A stretch of 64,000 bases of DNA, taken from assembly GCA_001449105.1 (NCBI GenBank), contig LNIY01000084.1, forward strand, positions 62,001 to 126,000. Direction: 5' to 3'. Source of the DNA: Caulobacter vibrioides. GTDB lineage: Bacteria > Pseudomonadota > Alphaproteobacteria > Caulobacterales > Caulobacteraceae. The notes beneath the pieces were generated by a model. The model was not told the origin of the DNA and searched no databases. It saw nothing but the letters and a program-made list of their open reading frames with translations. Made by a program: the position numbers and the translations under genes. Position 1 is the first letter of the stretch. The number at the start of each line of letters is the position of its first letter. Shown here piece after piece: positions 27,898 through 35,918 of this stretch.

Positions 27898-28196
27898 TCC
27901 CCCTTCCAGAATTCCGTATTCGGCCCCGCGCAACAGCGGGATAGCCTCGCCATGTCCGACGATGTGGCGAATGGGGCTTATTGTAAGTGGTTGTAATTCA
28001 ATAATAATATTGGATGAGAGGCCGCGGGCCTTCTGCGGGTGAGGCGCGCGCTTGTCGGCCTGGCGTTTGGCGTCCGGGCGCGCCTGGACGGGAGCCGGCC
28101 CGACCGGACCGGCGCCCGAAGATGCGAGTCGCCGTCGCCCGCCGCCAGGGAATCGGCCGGCGACTCAGCGGCGGCGCGGCGAATCTCCCGCCGGCG
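27898..28196. other. Intergenic region after tRNA-Ser, with an AT-rich stretch
   Basis: No supportable gene. The segment 27977-28016 is strongly AT-rich for this genome (including ttattgtaagtggttgtaat and aataataatattgg) and stands out. Such a patch beside a tRNA gene can mark an old integration site, but I found no duplicated tRNA 3' end. Confidence 0.5.
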
Positions 28197-30104
28197 CTAC
28201 GCCATCCGCCAGCGCTGAAGATGGTCCAGCACGTCGCCCACCAGTTGGTCCTGGGTGAAACCGGTCACGTCCCGGGGCCTGGCGACGTCGGCGGAATGGG
28301 CCATCAGCCGCCATTCCATCGCGCGGCGGCCTTCGGGCGCGTCGAGCGCGGTGAGGGCCGGACGAGGCCGCGAACGGGCGGTCAGCCGGTAGTGGAAGAC
28401 CTTGCCGCCTTCGCCGACCGAGGCGGTGAGGGCCAGGCCGTCGTCCTCCTTGTGCAGGGTGGCGGTCAGGCCCTCGGCCTCCAGTCCGGCCCGCACGCCT
28501 TCCAGCGCCGGAACGCCCGTGCGCTCGATCTGCCGCAGGATCTCGCGCCGGCTGGCGGGCGAGAGGATCCGCTTCAGCTGTTCGGCCAGCGGCGGCGTCT
28601 CGGTGTCTAGGGTCCGCCCGGCGACGTCGGCGTTCATCTGCCGAACCAGGCCGATCGACAGCAGGATCATGATCACCGCGAAGGGCAGGGCGGCCACCAG
28701 GGTGGCGGCCTGCAGCGCGCCCAGTCCGCCGGCCAGCAGCAGCACGGCGGCCACCAGGCCCAGCATCACGCACCAGTACATGCGCTGCCAGCGCGGCGTG
28801 TCGTCGGCGCCGCCCGAGGCCATGGTGTCGATGACCAGCGCCCCGGAGTCGGCCGAGGTGACGAAGAACACCGCCACCAGCACGATCGCCAGCGCCGAGG
28901 TGAAGGTCGTGCCCGGCAGCGCCTCGAAGAAGTGGAAGAGGGCCGTCGACAGGTCGGCGGTCACCGCCCGCGAGATGGTGCCCGCGGCCTGGCCCATGTC
29001 CAGGCTGATGGCGGTGTTGCCGAAGACCGTCATCCACAGGAAGGTGAAGCCGGCCGGGACCAGCAGCACGTTGAGCACGAACTCGCGCACCGTGCGGCCG
29101 CGCGAGATGCGGGCGATGAACATGCCCACGAACGGCGACCAGGCGATCCACCAGGCCCAGTAGAACAGCGTCCAGTCGGCCATCCAGGCCCGCGGCTCAT
29201 AGGCGTAGAGGGTGAAGGTGCGGCGGATGAAGTGGTCGAGATAGAAGCCGAAGTTCTGGACCAGCGCCTTCAGCAGGAAGCCGGTCGGGCCGATCACCAG
29301 CACGAACAGCATCAGCAGGATGGCCAGGATCAGGTTCAGCTCGGACAGCCGCCGCACGCCCTTGCCGACCCCGCTCATCATCGAGGCGGTGGCCGCGGCC
29401 ATGACCACGGCGATCAGGATCACCTGCACCCAGGCGGTGTTGGGGATGCCGAAAAGGTAGCTCAGGCCGCTGTTCATCTGCGCCACGCCGAAACCCAGCG
29501 AGGTGGCGATGCCGAAGGCCGTGCCCCAGATGGCGAAGATGTCGACGGCGTCGCCGATCGGTCCGTTGATGCGCTTGCCCAGCAGGGGCGACAGGCCCGA
29601 ACGCAGGGTCAGGGGCAGGCCCTTGCGGTGGGCGAAGAAGGCCAGGCTCAGGCCCACGACGGCATAGATCGCCCAGGCGTGGACGCCGTAGTGGGTGAAG
29701 GTGATGACCATGGCCTCGCGCGCGGCCTCGAAGCTGCGCGGCTCGACCTCGGGCGGGTTGATGTAGTGCTGGATGGGCTCGGCGACGCCGAAATACATCA
29801 GGCCGATGCCCATGCCGGCCGCGAACAGCATGGCCAGCCACGAGACGTAGGGAAAGTCGGGCTCGGAGTCGTCCGGACCCAGTTTCAGGGCGCCCGTGGG
29901 ACCCAGCGCCAGGAACAGCACGAGGCCCAGAAAGCCGGCGACGGCGGCGACGTAGAACCAGCTGAAGGTGTCGATCACCCAGGCCTGGGCGGTTTTGAAG
30001 ACGCGGTCGGAAAAGTCCGGAGCGGCGACGGCGAAGACGAGAAGCAGCCCGATGATCAGGCTGGCGCCCCAGAACACACGAGGGTTCATCTTGGTGGTCA
30101 GCAT
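28197..30104 (-). CDS. BCCT-family betaine/carnitine/choline transporter
   Basis: 635 residues from the ATG at 30104, with AAGG upstream. Twelve membrane helices are visible. Family signatures are GMGIGLMYFGVAEPIQHY in the substrate region and WTLFYWAWWIAWSPFVGMFI, the tryptophan-rich motif of BCCT transporters. A cytoplasmic C-terminal extension of about 120 residues resembles the osmosensing tail of BetT/BetP. It imports a quaternary amine with sodium or protons, and fits the osmoprotection theme of the trehalose genes. Confidence 0.93.
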   Translation of the reverse strand: MLTTKMNPRVFWGASLIIGLLLVFAVAAPDFSDRVFKTAQAWVIDTFSWFYVAAVAGFLGLVLFLALGPTGALKLGPDDSEPDFPYVSWLAMLFAAGMGIGLMYFGVAEPIQHYINPPEVEPRSFEAAREAMVITFTHYGVHAWAIYAVVGLSLAFFAHRKGLPLTLRSGLSPLLGKRINGPIGDAVDIFAIWGTAFGIATSLGFGVAQMNSGLSYLFGIPNTAWVQVILIAVVMAAATASMMSGVGKGVRRLSELNLILAILLMLFVLVIGPTGFLLKALVQNFGFYLDHFIRRTFTLYAYEPRAWMADWTLFYWAWWIAWSPFVGMFIARISRGRTVREFVLNVLLVPAGFTFLWMTVFGNTAISLDMGQAAGTISRAVTADLSTALFHFFEALPGTTFTSALAIVLVAVFFVTSADSGALVIDTMASGGADDTPRWQRMYWCVMLGLVAAVLLLAGGLGALQAATLVAALPFAVIMILLSIGLVRQMNADVAGRTLDTETPPLAEQLKRILSPASRREILRQIERTGVPALEGVRAGLEAEGLTATLHKEDDGLALTASVGEGGKVFHYRLTARSRPRPALTALDAPEGRRAMEWRLMAHSADVARPRDVTGFTQDQLVGDVLDHLQRWRMA

Positions 30105-30176
30105 CCCCAACCTTAACGGCGGAGGCGCAAGCACGCCACCCTGGGGGCCTTGGCGTGTTCGGAACGCGGTTCGCGG

Positions 30177-31073
30177 TCAGCGCGGCCGCTTGTCGCCGCT
30201 CTCGGTCCAGAAGCGCCGCATCCGGGCCGTCACGTCCTGCGGCGGAGCGGTCTTCCAGCCGGCGGCGCGGGCCTCCTTGGGCGGCCAGGCGCCGGTCAGG
30301 ACGAGGCGGCGGGTCTGCTTGGCGTCGGGGCCGCCGGGAATGGTCCAGCCGGCCTTCTTCAGCGTTTCGACCACGCGGGGGCGGGCGGCCTGCTCCTCGG
30401 GCTCGCCGGGACGCATCGGGCCGGCCAGCACCGTCCCCACCGTCTCGCCGTTGCCGCCTACGGCCCAGGGATCGGCGCCCTTTTCCAGCAGCAGTTCGGC
30501 GATGCGGAAGTTCTGCTGCTCCACCGCCAGCCGCAGCGGCGTCGCGCCGGTGGCGTCGTGGTCGTTGACCTTGGCGCCATGCTGCAGGAGCAGCCGCACC
30601 GCGCCCAGCGAGTTCAGGCCGATCGCGGCCTTCAGCGGCCAATAGGCCTCGCGCCGCTGCGGGCTGGCGCCGGCGTCCAGTAGCTGGGTCGCGAAGGCCG
30701 GGTCGGTGGCGCGCAAGGCAAGGCTCAGCGGGACGGCGTCGGCGGCGCCGTCGGGCGGCGCGCCCAGCTCCAGCAGCGCCCCGACCATCGGCTTGTCGCA
30801 GCGGGCAATGGCCAGGCTCAGAAGGTCGCCATTGGGACCGCCGCGTGTGACCTTCAGCGCCGGATCGGCGCGCAGGCGGCGCTGGGCCTCGCCGACGTCG
30901 CCCTTCAGCACGGCGGCCATCAGGTCGCGCCCGGCCTGGCCGTGGTCGGCGGCGGCCAGGGCGGCGCGGCTGTCGGGCAGGGCGGTTCCGCCCACGAAAC
31001 AGGCGGCGAGCGCGGCGTCCGTCATCATCACCATCGAAGCCGCCAGGGCGGCGATTGCTGCGGGTCGGATCAC
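30177..31073 (-). CDS. Exported ankyrin-repeat protein, possible immunity partner of the lipase
   Basis: 298 residues. A signal peptide (MIRPAAIAALAASMVMMTDA, cleaved near ALAA) sends it to the periplasm. At least four ankyrin repeats follow, for example NGDLLSLAIARCDKPMVGAL, NSLGAVRLLLQHGAKVN and TPLRLAVEQQNFRIAELLLE. The gene starts 5 bp after the lipase stop on the same strand, so the two are almost certainly cotranscribed. In other secretion systems, exported repeat proteins next to lipase effectors serve as immunity proteins. That role here is an inference; a generic scaffold function is the alternative. Confidence 0.8.
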   Translation of the reverse strand: MIRPAAIAALAASMVMMTDAALAACFVGGTALPDSRAALAAADHGQAGRDLMAAVLKGDVGEAQRRLRADPALKVTRGGPNGDLLSLAIARCDKPMVGALLELGAPPDGAADAVPLSLALRATDPAFATQLLDAGASPQRREAYWPLKAAIGLNSLGAVRLLLQHGAKVNDHDATGATPLRLAVEQQNFRIAELLLEKGADPWAVGGNGETVGTVLAGPMRPGEPEEQAARPRVVETLKKAGWTIPGGPDAKQTRRLVLTGAWPPKEARAAGWKTAPPQDVTARMRRFWTESGDKRPR

Positions 31074-31078
31074 GAGCC

Positions 31079-32017
31079 TCAGTTGGCCGTCGCGCGATAG
31101 GCCGCGTCAAGGCTGGACGACAGCCAGGCCTGGCCGTGCAGGTCGCCCAGCGAGGCCTCGCCCGCCGACTGCCCCTCGGGGCCGACCGGCGTCAGCTGGT
31201 GGCGCTCGCCATAGGCCGGCGGAGCGTCGGCCAGCAGGCCGCCGAGGATCGCGCCGGGAATGCCGCCGATGATGCCGCCCAGGCCCGCGCCCAGCCAGCG
31301 GTCGCCGCCGTCCTGCACCCGGCTCAGCGGATCGCCGTCCAGATAGTAGGCGTCGACCTGCGGGGCCGCCGCGCCGCCGGCCCGGGCGGCCTCCAGCGTG
31401 TCCTCGTGCAGGCCCGCGGCGTTGAAGGTGTCGGCCGGCAGGCCCGAGGCCACCGCCGCCGCCGAGGCCAGGCCTCCGCCCAGCGAGTGGCCGGTCAGGG
31501 TGACGTCCTCGCCGGCGGTGCGCAGGCGCTCGCCGATCACCAGCGCCTTGTCGTAGTGGCCGGAATCCAGCCCCACGCCCTGCTGGAAGTTGTTGCGCCA
31601 GTCCTCGGCGTTCTGGCTGCCCCGGAAGGCCACGACATAGTCGCCCTGGGCGTCGACATAGACCCGGGCCCGGAAGCTGGAGCCCGGCTCCTCCAGGTCG
31701 GTGGGATCAAGGCCCAGCCGCGCCAGGTCGTCGGCGCTGGCCACCTCCCAGCCGGCCGGCGGATTGGGCGTGTCGTTGTAGACATCGGCGGCCAGGGCCA
31801 TGTGCACCCGGGCCTCGGCCAGTTCGGCCGACTTGCCGCCGCCGGCCGCGACGGCGGAGATCCGCACGTCGGCCTGGGCGGTGGTCGCGATCACCGGGCG
31901 AGACGCCGGAGCGTCCCACTCGGCCGCCACCCGGGCGTCGACCGCGACCTGGGCGCCGGCGCTGGTGTCGAAGCGGTCGCTCGCCGCGCTGATGCCCGAT
32001 CCGCCCTCGATACGCAT
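31079..32017 (-). CDS. Class 3 lipase-like alpha/beta hydrolase, candidate T3SS effector
   Basis: 312 residues with no signal peptide. The nucleophile elbow is TGHSLGGG with Ser178. YVVAFRGSQNAEDWRNN (127-143) is the oxyanion/lid region of class 3 lipases; DGDP near 227-230 and His273 in ERHQL could complete the triad. Residues 241-262 form a glycine-zipper hydrophobic stretch (WLGAGLGGIIGGIPGAILGG). The N-terminus is rich in Ser, Ala and Gly, as in T3SS substrates. The shared T3-box lies 60 bp upstream and the exported ankyrin gene follows by 5 bp. A phospholipase toxin is the likeliest reading. Confidence 0.8.
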   Translation of the reverse strand: MRIEGGSGISAASDRFDTSAGAQVAVDARVAAEWDAPASRPVIATTAQADVRISAVAAGGGKSAELAEARVHMALAADVYNDTPNPPAGWEVASADDLARLGLDPTDLEEPGSSFRARVYVDAQGDYVVAFRGSQNAEDWRNNFQQGVGLDSGHYDKALVIGERLRTAGEDVTLTGHSLGGGLASAAAVASGLPADTFNAAGLHEDTLEAARAGGAAAPQVDAYYLDGDPLSRVQDGGDRWLGAGLGGIIGGIPGAILGGLLADAPPAYGERHQLTPVGPEGQSAGEASLGDLHGQAWLSSSLDAAYRATAN

Positions 32018-32076
32018 GACCCTGTCCCTCGGCGTCTTCGTCAGGACCAGGATGCTGCGCGCGGCAGGGGCGAGGG

Positions 32077-32098
32077 GATAGCTGGGGAATTCCCTAGC
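32077..32098 (-). promoter_or_regulatory. T3-box 1, upstream of the lipase gene
   Basis: On the minus strand this reads GCTAGGGA, four bases, CCCAGCTATC. Its proximal edge lies 60 bp before the lipase start. The same 22-bp pattern precedes six other genes of the island, without gaps in six of the seven copies. Confidence 0.65.
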
Positions 32099-32104
32099 GC
32101 GGCG

Positions 32105-32809
32105 TCAGGCGGCCACGCGGCCGTCGTCGTCGAGGCTGACGCCCAGCAGATCGCGCAAGCTGCGCGCGCCTTCGGGCGTCAGCCGCACCGCGCGGCCCTG
32201 GGGCTCCAGCGCCAGCCAGCCGCGCTGGCTCATCGCCGCCAGCAGCTTGACGCCCAGAGGGCCTGCCAGGTGATGCCGGCGCTCGGTCCAGTCCAGGCAC
32301 CGGCGGGCGACGCCGCGCGGGGAGGACAGGGCCGAGATTTCGATGCCCAGCTCGGCGAACCAGGCCCGGCCCTCGGCCGTGACTTCGTAGAGCTTGTCGT
32401 CGGCGGGCGCCAGCAGGCCGCGCTCCACCAGGGCGTCGGCGACCCTGACCCCCAGGCGTCCGGCCAGGTGGCCGTAGCAGCAGCGGGCCTCGCGCAGGGC
32501 GCGAGCCTTGGGCGAGCGCGGAATCTCCAGCGACCGCACGGGCGCGGCGATCGCCGACAGAGCCTCGATCGCGTGGGCCACCTCGGCGGAGGCCAGGCGG
32601 TAGTAGCGGTGGCGGCCCTCGCGCTCGACGCTGAGCAGCCCGCCGTCCACCAGCTTGGAGAGGTGATTGCTGGCGGCCTGCGCCGTGACGCCCGCCGCCC
32701 AGGCCAGGGCTCCGGCCGGCTGGGCGCGGCCGTCCTGCAGCGCCTGCAGCATGGCGGCGCGGACCGGGTCGCCGATCAGGGCGGCGGGGCTGGCGATATT
32801 GGCGTCCAT
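32105..32809 (-). CDS. ArsR-type winged-helix regulator
   Basis: 234 residues. The N-terminal ArsR DNA-binding domain is clear: DPVRAAMLQALQDGRAQPAG, then GVTAQAASNHLSKLVDGGLL, with the wing EREGRHRYYRL. The C-terminal half (about 105-225) forms a second conserved region seen in regulators of this type, with CCYGHLAGRLGVRVADAL and RRCLDWTERRHHLAG. It is divergent from an MFS efflux pump gene and probably represses it. Confidence 0.88.
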   Translation of the reverse strand: MDANIASPAALIGDPVRAAMLQALQDGRAQPAGALAWAAGVTAQAASNHLSKLVDGGLLSVEREGRHRYYRLASAEVAHAIEALSAIAAPVRSLEIPRSPKARALREARCCYGHLAGRLGVRVADALVERGLLAPADDKLYEVTAEGRAWFAELGIEISALSSPRGVARRCLDWTERRHHLAGPLGVKLLAAMSQRGWLALEPQGRAVRLTPEGARSLRDLLGVSLDDDGRVAA

Positions 32810-32828
32810 GGGCTCACTCTACCCTGAT

Positions 32829-32852
32829 CGCCGACGCAATGGTTCATCGGCG
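32829..32852. promoter_or_regulatory. Candidate ArsR operator
   Basis: CGCCGA and TCGGCG form an inverted repeat around a 12-bp centre. The site lies between the divergent arsR-type and MFS starts (32809 and 32882), where an autoregulating ArsR protein would bind. Evidence is symmetry and position only. Confidence 0.4.
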
Positions 32853-32881
32853 CGTGTAGCATCCGGCGACGGGATCGGCGC

Positions 32882-34240
32882 ATGACGAGGGGCATGAGCA
32901 CCAAGACCTCCCGCCTGCCGTGGATCACGGCGGCCGCCAGCTTCGGCTTCCTGGTCACCCAGCTGGACGTGACCATCGTCAACGTCGCCCTCGACGCCAT
33001 CGGCGATGCGTTCGACGCGCCCACGGCCCAACTGCAATGGGTGGTCGACGCCTATGTGCTGGCGCTGGCGGCCATGCTGCTGTCGGCCGGGGCGATCGGC
33101 GACCGGGTGGGACCCAAGCGCGCCTTCCTGGCGGGGCTCGTGCTGTTCGGCCTGGCCTCGGCGGCCTGCGGCTTGGCTACCGGACCCTTGAGCCTGATCC
33201 TGGCCCGCGTCGCGCAAGGCGCGGCCGGCGCGCTGCTGATACCGCCGTCCCTGGCCTTGATCGCCCACGCCGCCCACGGGGATGATCGTCGGCGCGCGGC
33301 CGCCGTCGGCTGGTGGACGGCCGCCGGCGGGGTGTCGATCGCCGCCGGACCGGTGCTGGGCGGCCTGCTGGTCGAGACCCTGGGCTGGCGCTGGGTGTTC
33401 TTCGTCAACCTGCCGCTCTGCGCGATCGGCGCGGTGCTGGCGCTGCTGGTCGCGCCGGCCACCCCGGCCAAGCCGAAGGTTCCGTTCGACCTGCCGGGCC
33501 AGGCCCTGGCGGTGGCGGCCGTCACCCTGCTGGTCGGCGGGCTGATCGAAGGCGGCCATCGCGGCTGGGGCGGCGCGCCCCTGGCGGCCCTGGTCGCCGG
33601 TCTGGTCCTGGCCTTCGCCTTCGTGGTGTTCGAGCGCCATGCCCGCCATCCGGCCATGCCGCTGTCGGTGTTTCGCAGCCGCCCGGCCTGGAGCGCGGTG
33701 GTCGTCGGTTCGGCGCTGAACTTCACCTATTACGGCCTGATCTTCGTGCTCGGCCTCTTCATGCTGCGCGCCCTGCAGTGGGCTCCGGGCAAGGCGGGCC
33801 TGGCCTTCCTGCCGCTGACGGCGACCTTCATCGTCTCCAACCTCGCCAGCGGATCGCTGGTCGGACGCTTCGGCGCCCGGGCGGTCACCAGCGGCGGGGT
33901 GCTGGTCGCCGCCTGCGGCTACGCCCTGACCGCACGCCTGGGACCCGACAGCGGCCTGCTCGACATGCTGCCCGGTTTCGCCCTGATCCCCGGCGGAATG
34001 GGCCTGGCCATCCCGGCCCTGACCAGCGGCCTCCTGGCCAATGTCGACCGCCACGACGCCGGCGCGGCCTCGGGCGTGCTCAACGCCTGCCGCCAGGTGG
34101 GCGGCGCGGCGGGGGTGGCGATCTTCGGCGCGTTCGCTGGGGCGGGGATCGCTGCGGGGCTGAGGACCTCGGCGATTGTGGCGACTGTGATGCTGATCGC
34201 GGCTGCGGGGGTGCTGCTGGCGCCGGGGCGCAAACGCTGA
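32882..34240 (+). CDS. DHA2/EmrB-type MFS multidrug efflux protein
   Basis: 452 residues. Fourteen hydrophobic segments fit the DHA2 family. Motif D1 is QLDVTIVNVALDAIGDAF in helix 1, motif A is GAIGDRVGPKRAFLAG, and motif C lies near GVSIAAGPVLGGLLVETLGWRW. It exports toxic compounds by proton exchange. The ATG at 32882 gives the usual N-terminus; one at 32894 (MSTKT) is possible. With its ArsR regulator it interrupts the T3SS island and need not belong to it. Confidence 0.9.
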   Translation: MTRGMSTKTSRLPWITAAASFGFLVTQLDVTIVNVALDAIGDAFDAPTAQLQWVVDAYVLALAAMLLSAGAIGDRVGPKRAFLAGLVLFGLASAACGLATGPLSLILARVAQGAAGALLIPPSLALIAHAAHGDDRRRAAAVGWWTAAGGVSIAAGPVLGGLLVETLGWRWVFFVNLPLCAIGAVLALLVAPATPAKPKVPFDLPGQALAVAAVTLLVGGLIEGGHRGWGGAPLAALVAGLVLAFAFVVFERHARHPAMPLSVFRSRPAWSAVVVGSALNFTYYGLIFVLGLFMLRALQWAPGKAGLAFLPLTATFIVSNLASGSLVGRFGARAVTSGGVLVAACGYALTARLGPDSGLLDMLPGFALIPGGMGLAIPALTSGLLANVDRHDAGAASGVLNACRQVGGAAGVAIFGAFAGAGIAAGLRTSAIVATVMLIAAAGVLLAPGRKR

Positions 34241-34249
34241 TCGCTACCC

Positions 34250-34570
34250 CTATGCCGCCGCGTAGTCGTACTTCAGGTCGAACGCGCCGTCCGACTTCAG
34301 CGAGAACACCGCCTTGGACCACGGCTCGTGGGCGCTGGACGCTGTCAGGCGGTGCAGGTTACGCAGCGCCTTCGAGACCGTGTAGTCCAGCTTGCGCACG
34401 TCCAGGTCGGCCACGTCGCCGGCGGCCTTGGTGTAGTCGCCGGTCAGGCCCACCGAGCCGTCGATCACGTCGACATGCAGGCGGATCTCCGACCAGGGCT
34501 CGGCCACGCTGTCGGCCAGGGCCTGGCCGACGTGGCGGTAGATGCCTTCGGGGCTGTCGATGTCGGCCAT
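34250..34570 (-). CDS. YezG/DUF600-type immunity protein
   Basis: 106 residues, no signal peptide, acidic. The sequence matches the YezG pattern: IYRHVGQALADSVAEPWSEI at the start, a middle strand region, then the signature end HEPWSKAVFSLKSDGAFDLKYDY. YezG-family proteins neutralise EndoNS nuclease toxins such as Bacillus YeeF. The gene lies 51 bp downstream of, and on the same strand as, exactly such a nuclease here. It should bind and inhibit it in the cytoplasm. Recognition is by pattern, not by a search. Confidence 0.75.
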   Translation of the reverse strand: MADIDSPEGIYRHVGQALADSVAEPWSEIRLHVDVIDGSVGLTGDYTKAAGDVADLDVRKLDYTVSKALRNLHRLTASSAHEPWSKAVFSLKSDGAFDLKYDYAAA

Positions 34571-34621
34571 GGAATCCTCCGCGAGGCTATCTTGCGCGAA
34601 CTTTAGTCGTTGAAGCCAAAG

Positions 34622-35761
34622 CTAGTCATTGAAGAAAGTGCGGGTCGAGGGCTTGCCGTCGATGACGTACTCCACCCTGAACGCGTCGGGCCGCTTGGAG
34701 TCGCCTTCGAACACTGCCTTGATGTCGACGTCGACCTGCTTGCCTTCCTTCAGGGCCGCGGCCCACTCGTTCTCCATCACCTTCCAGCCGCTCTTGTTCA
34801 GCGTGCCGTCCATGGCGTGGTAGTTGATCTGCTCGCCGGGGCCGTTGAAGATCGCCGCGATCAGGTGGCCGCCCTCGTCGCCGTCGACCCCGTCCTTGAT
34901 CCCGCCTTCCTGGCCCGCCTTGGTCTGCTGGTAGCCGTTGCGGTCGGCGTGCTTCAGGTCGAGCGTGCCGGTCACCTGCTCCACGCGGCCGCTGGCGTCG
35001 GTGGAATAGGTGTAGCGTCCGCTGACCACATAGTCGGTGTCGGGCGCCAGTTCGCCGTTCAGCTTGGCGTTCCACCCGCCCTTGGCGCCCTGGTCCAGTT
35101 CCACGCGCGGACGGGCGTTCAGGGCCTCGTCCAGCTTGCGGCTGGCGGTCTCCAGCGTCTGGCGGGCGCTGTCGGGCAGCTTGTCCAGCGGCAGGGCGTC
35201 GATCGCGCCCTTCAGCTTTTCGAGCGCCGGCTTGGCGGCGGCGGCGAAGGCGCTGTCGACCTTGGCCAGGTCCGCAGCCTTGCTCACCGTCTCGGCCCAC
35301 TTGCCGAGCTTGCCCAGCTTGGCCGCGTCGCCGATGTAGGGAACCATGCTGACGGCCGAGAGGCCCGCGCCCAGGAAGTCGCCGCGGAACAGCGAGATCA
35401 CCCCGTTTACGCCGTCCGAGATCGGGGTCGGGTCGAACAGGCCCGCGACGTCCAGCGCCATCTGGCCAAGGTCGAGGATCAGCTCCTGCTTCTGGGCCGC
35501 CGCAGCCGCGTCCATGTCGTCGGCCAGGCGCTTCTGGTCGGCGGGCGACAGGTCCGCCTCGATCTGGCTGCGCAGGCTCTGGGCCTTGGCCGGGTCCGAC
35601 TTGGCGATCTCCGAAAGCTGCCCGGCCAGTTCGCTGGTGTTCAGCTGGCCGCCGGTGCGGCTGGCCGCCAGCAGGCCCGAGGCCTCGGTGGAGACGCCGG
35701 CGGCGCTCGATGCGACGCGCGTGGAGGCCCCCAGGGACTCGGCCGCGTTCAGTCCGGACAT
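34622..35761 (-). CDS. Polymorphic toxin: pre-toxin region plus DNA/RNA non-specific endonuclease
   Basis: 379 residues, no signal peptide. Residues 1-60 are Ser/Ala/Gly-rich and may be the secretion signal. Residues about 95-155 match the pre-toxin region of polymorphic toxins (FDPTPISDGVNGVISLFRGD, then VPYIGDAAKLGKLGKW). Residues about 240-379 match the EndoNS nuclease domain, with DEGGHLIA (295-302, catalytic His299), Asn313 and Asn322. There is no LXG, RHS or PAAR domain to route it elsewhere. A T3-box lies 56 bp upstream and a YezG-type immunity gene downstream. It should degrade nucleic acid in a target cell; T3SS export is inferred. Confidence 0.82.
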   Translation of the reverse strand: MSGLNAAESLGASTRVASSAAGVSTEASGLLAASRTGGQLNTSELAGQLSEIAKSDPAKAQSLRSQIEADLSPADQKRLADDMDAAAAAQKQELILDLGQMALDVAGLFDPTPISDGVNGVISLFRGDFLGAGLSAVSMVPYIGDAAKLGKLGKWAETVSKAADLAKVDSAFAAAAKPALEKLKGAIDALPLDKLPDSARQTLETASRKLDEALNARPRVELDQGAKGGWNAKLNGELAPDTDYVVSGRYTYSTDASGRVEQVTGTLDLKHADRNGYQQTKAGQEGGIKDGVDGDEGGHLIAAIFNGPGEQINYHAMDGTLNKSGWKVMENEWAAALKEGKQVDVDIKAVFEGDSKRPDAFRVEYVIDGKPSTRTFFND

Positions 35762-35816
35762 GGATGCCTCCGTTGCGCCTCGACTGGCGCGACGATGGCC
35801 GGGGGCAGGGGGCGTC

Positions 35817-35858
35817 GATAGCTGGGCGCATCCCTAGCTAGGGATAACCCTAGTTATG
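35817..35858. promoter_or_regulatory. T3-boxes 2 and 3, back to back between the nuclease and LysM genes
   Basis: Two copies share a perfect 14-bp palindrome, TCCCTAGCTAGGGA (35831-35844). Box 2 (35817-35838, minus strand) is GCTAGGGA, four bases, CCCAGCTATC and faces the nuclease gene, 56 bp away. Box 3 (35837-35858, plus strand) faces the LysM gene, 61 bp away. One regulator could drive both directions. Confidence 0.68.
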
Positions 35859-35918
35859 CGGCCGGCGGCCCGGGACTAGCGTCTTCCCATAGGAAAGCGT
35901 CCGTACCAGGAGTGCCCG

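Noticed and set aside
32077-35858. T3-box as a sigma-54 or classical hrp-box promoter
   Set aside because: The element lacks the GG-N10-GC spacing of sigma-54 promoters and the GGAACC-N15-CCAC pattern of HrpL promoters. Its near-palindromic, tandem form fits an activator site better.
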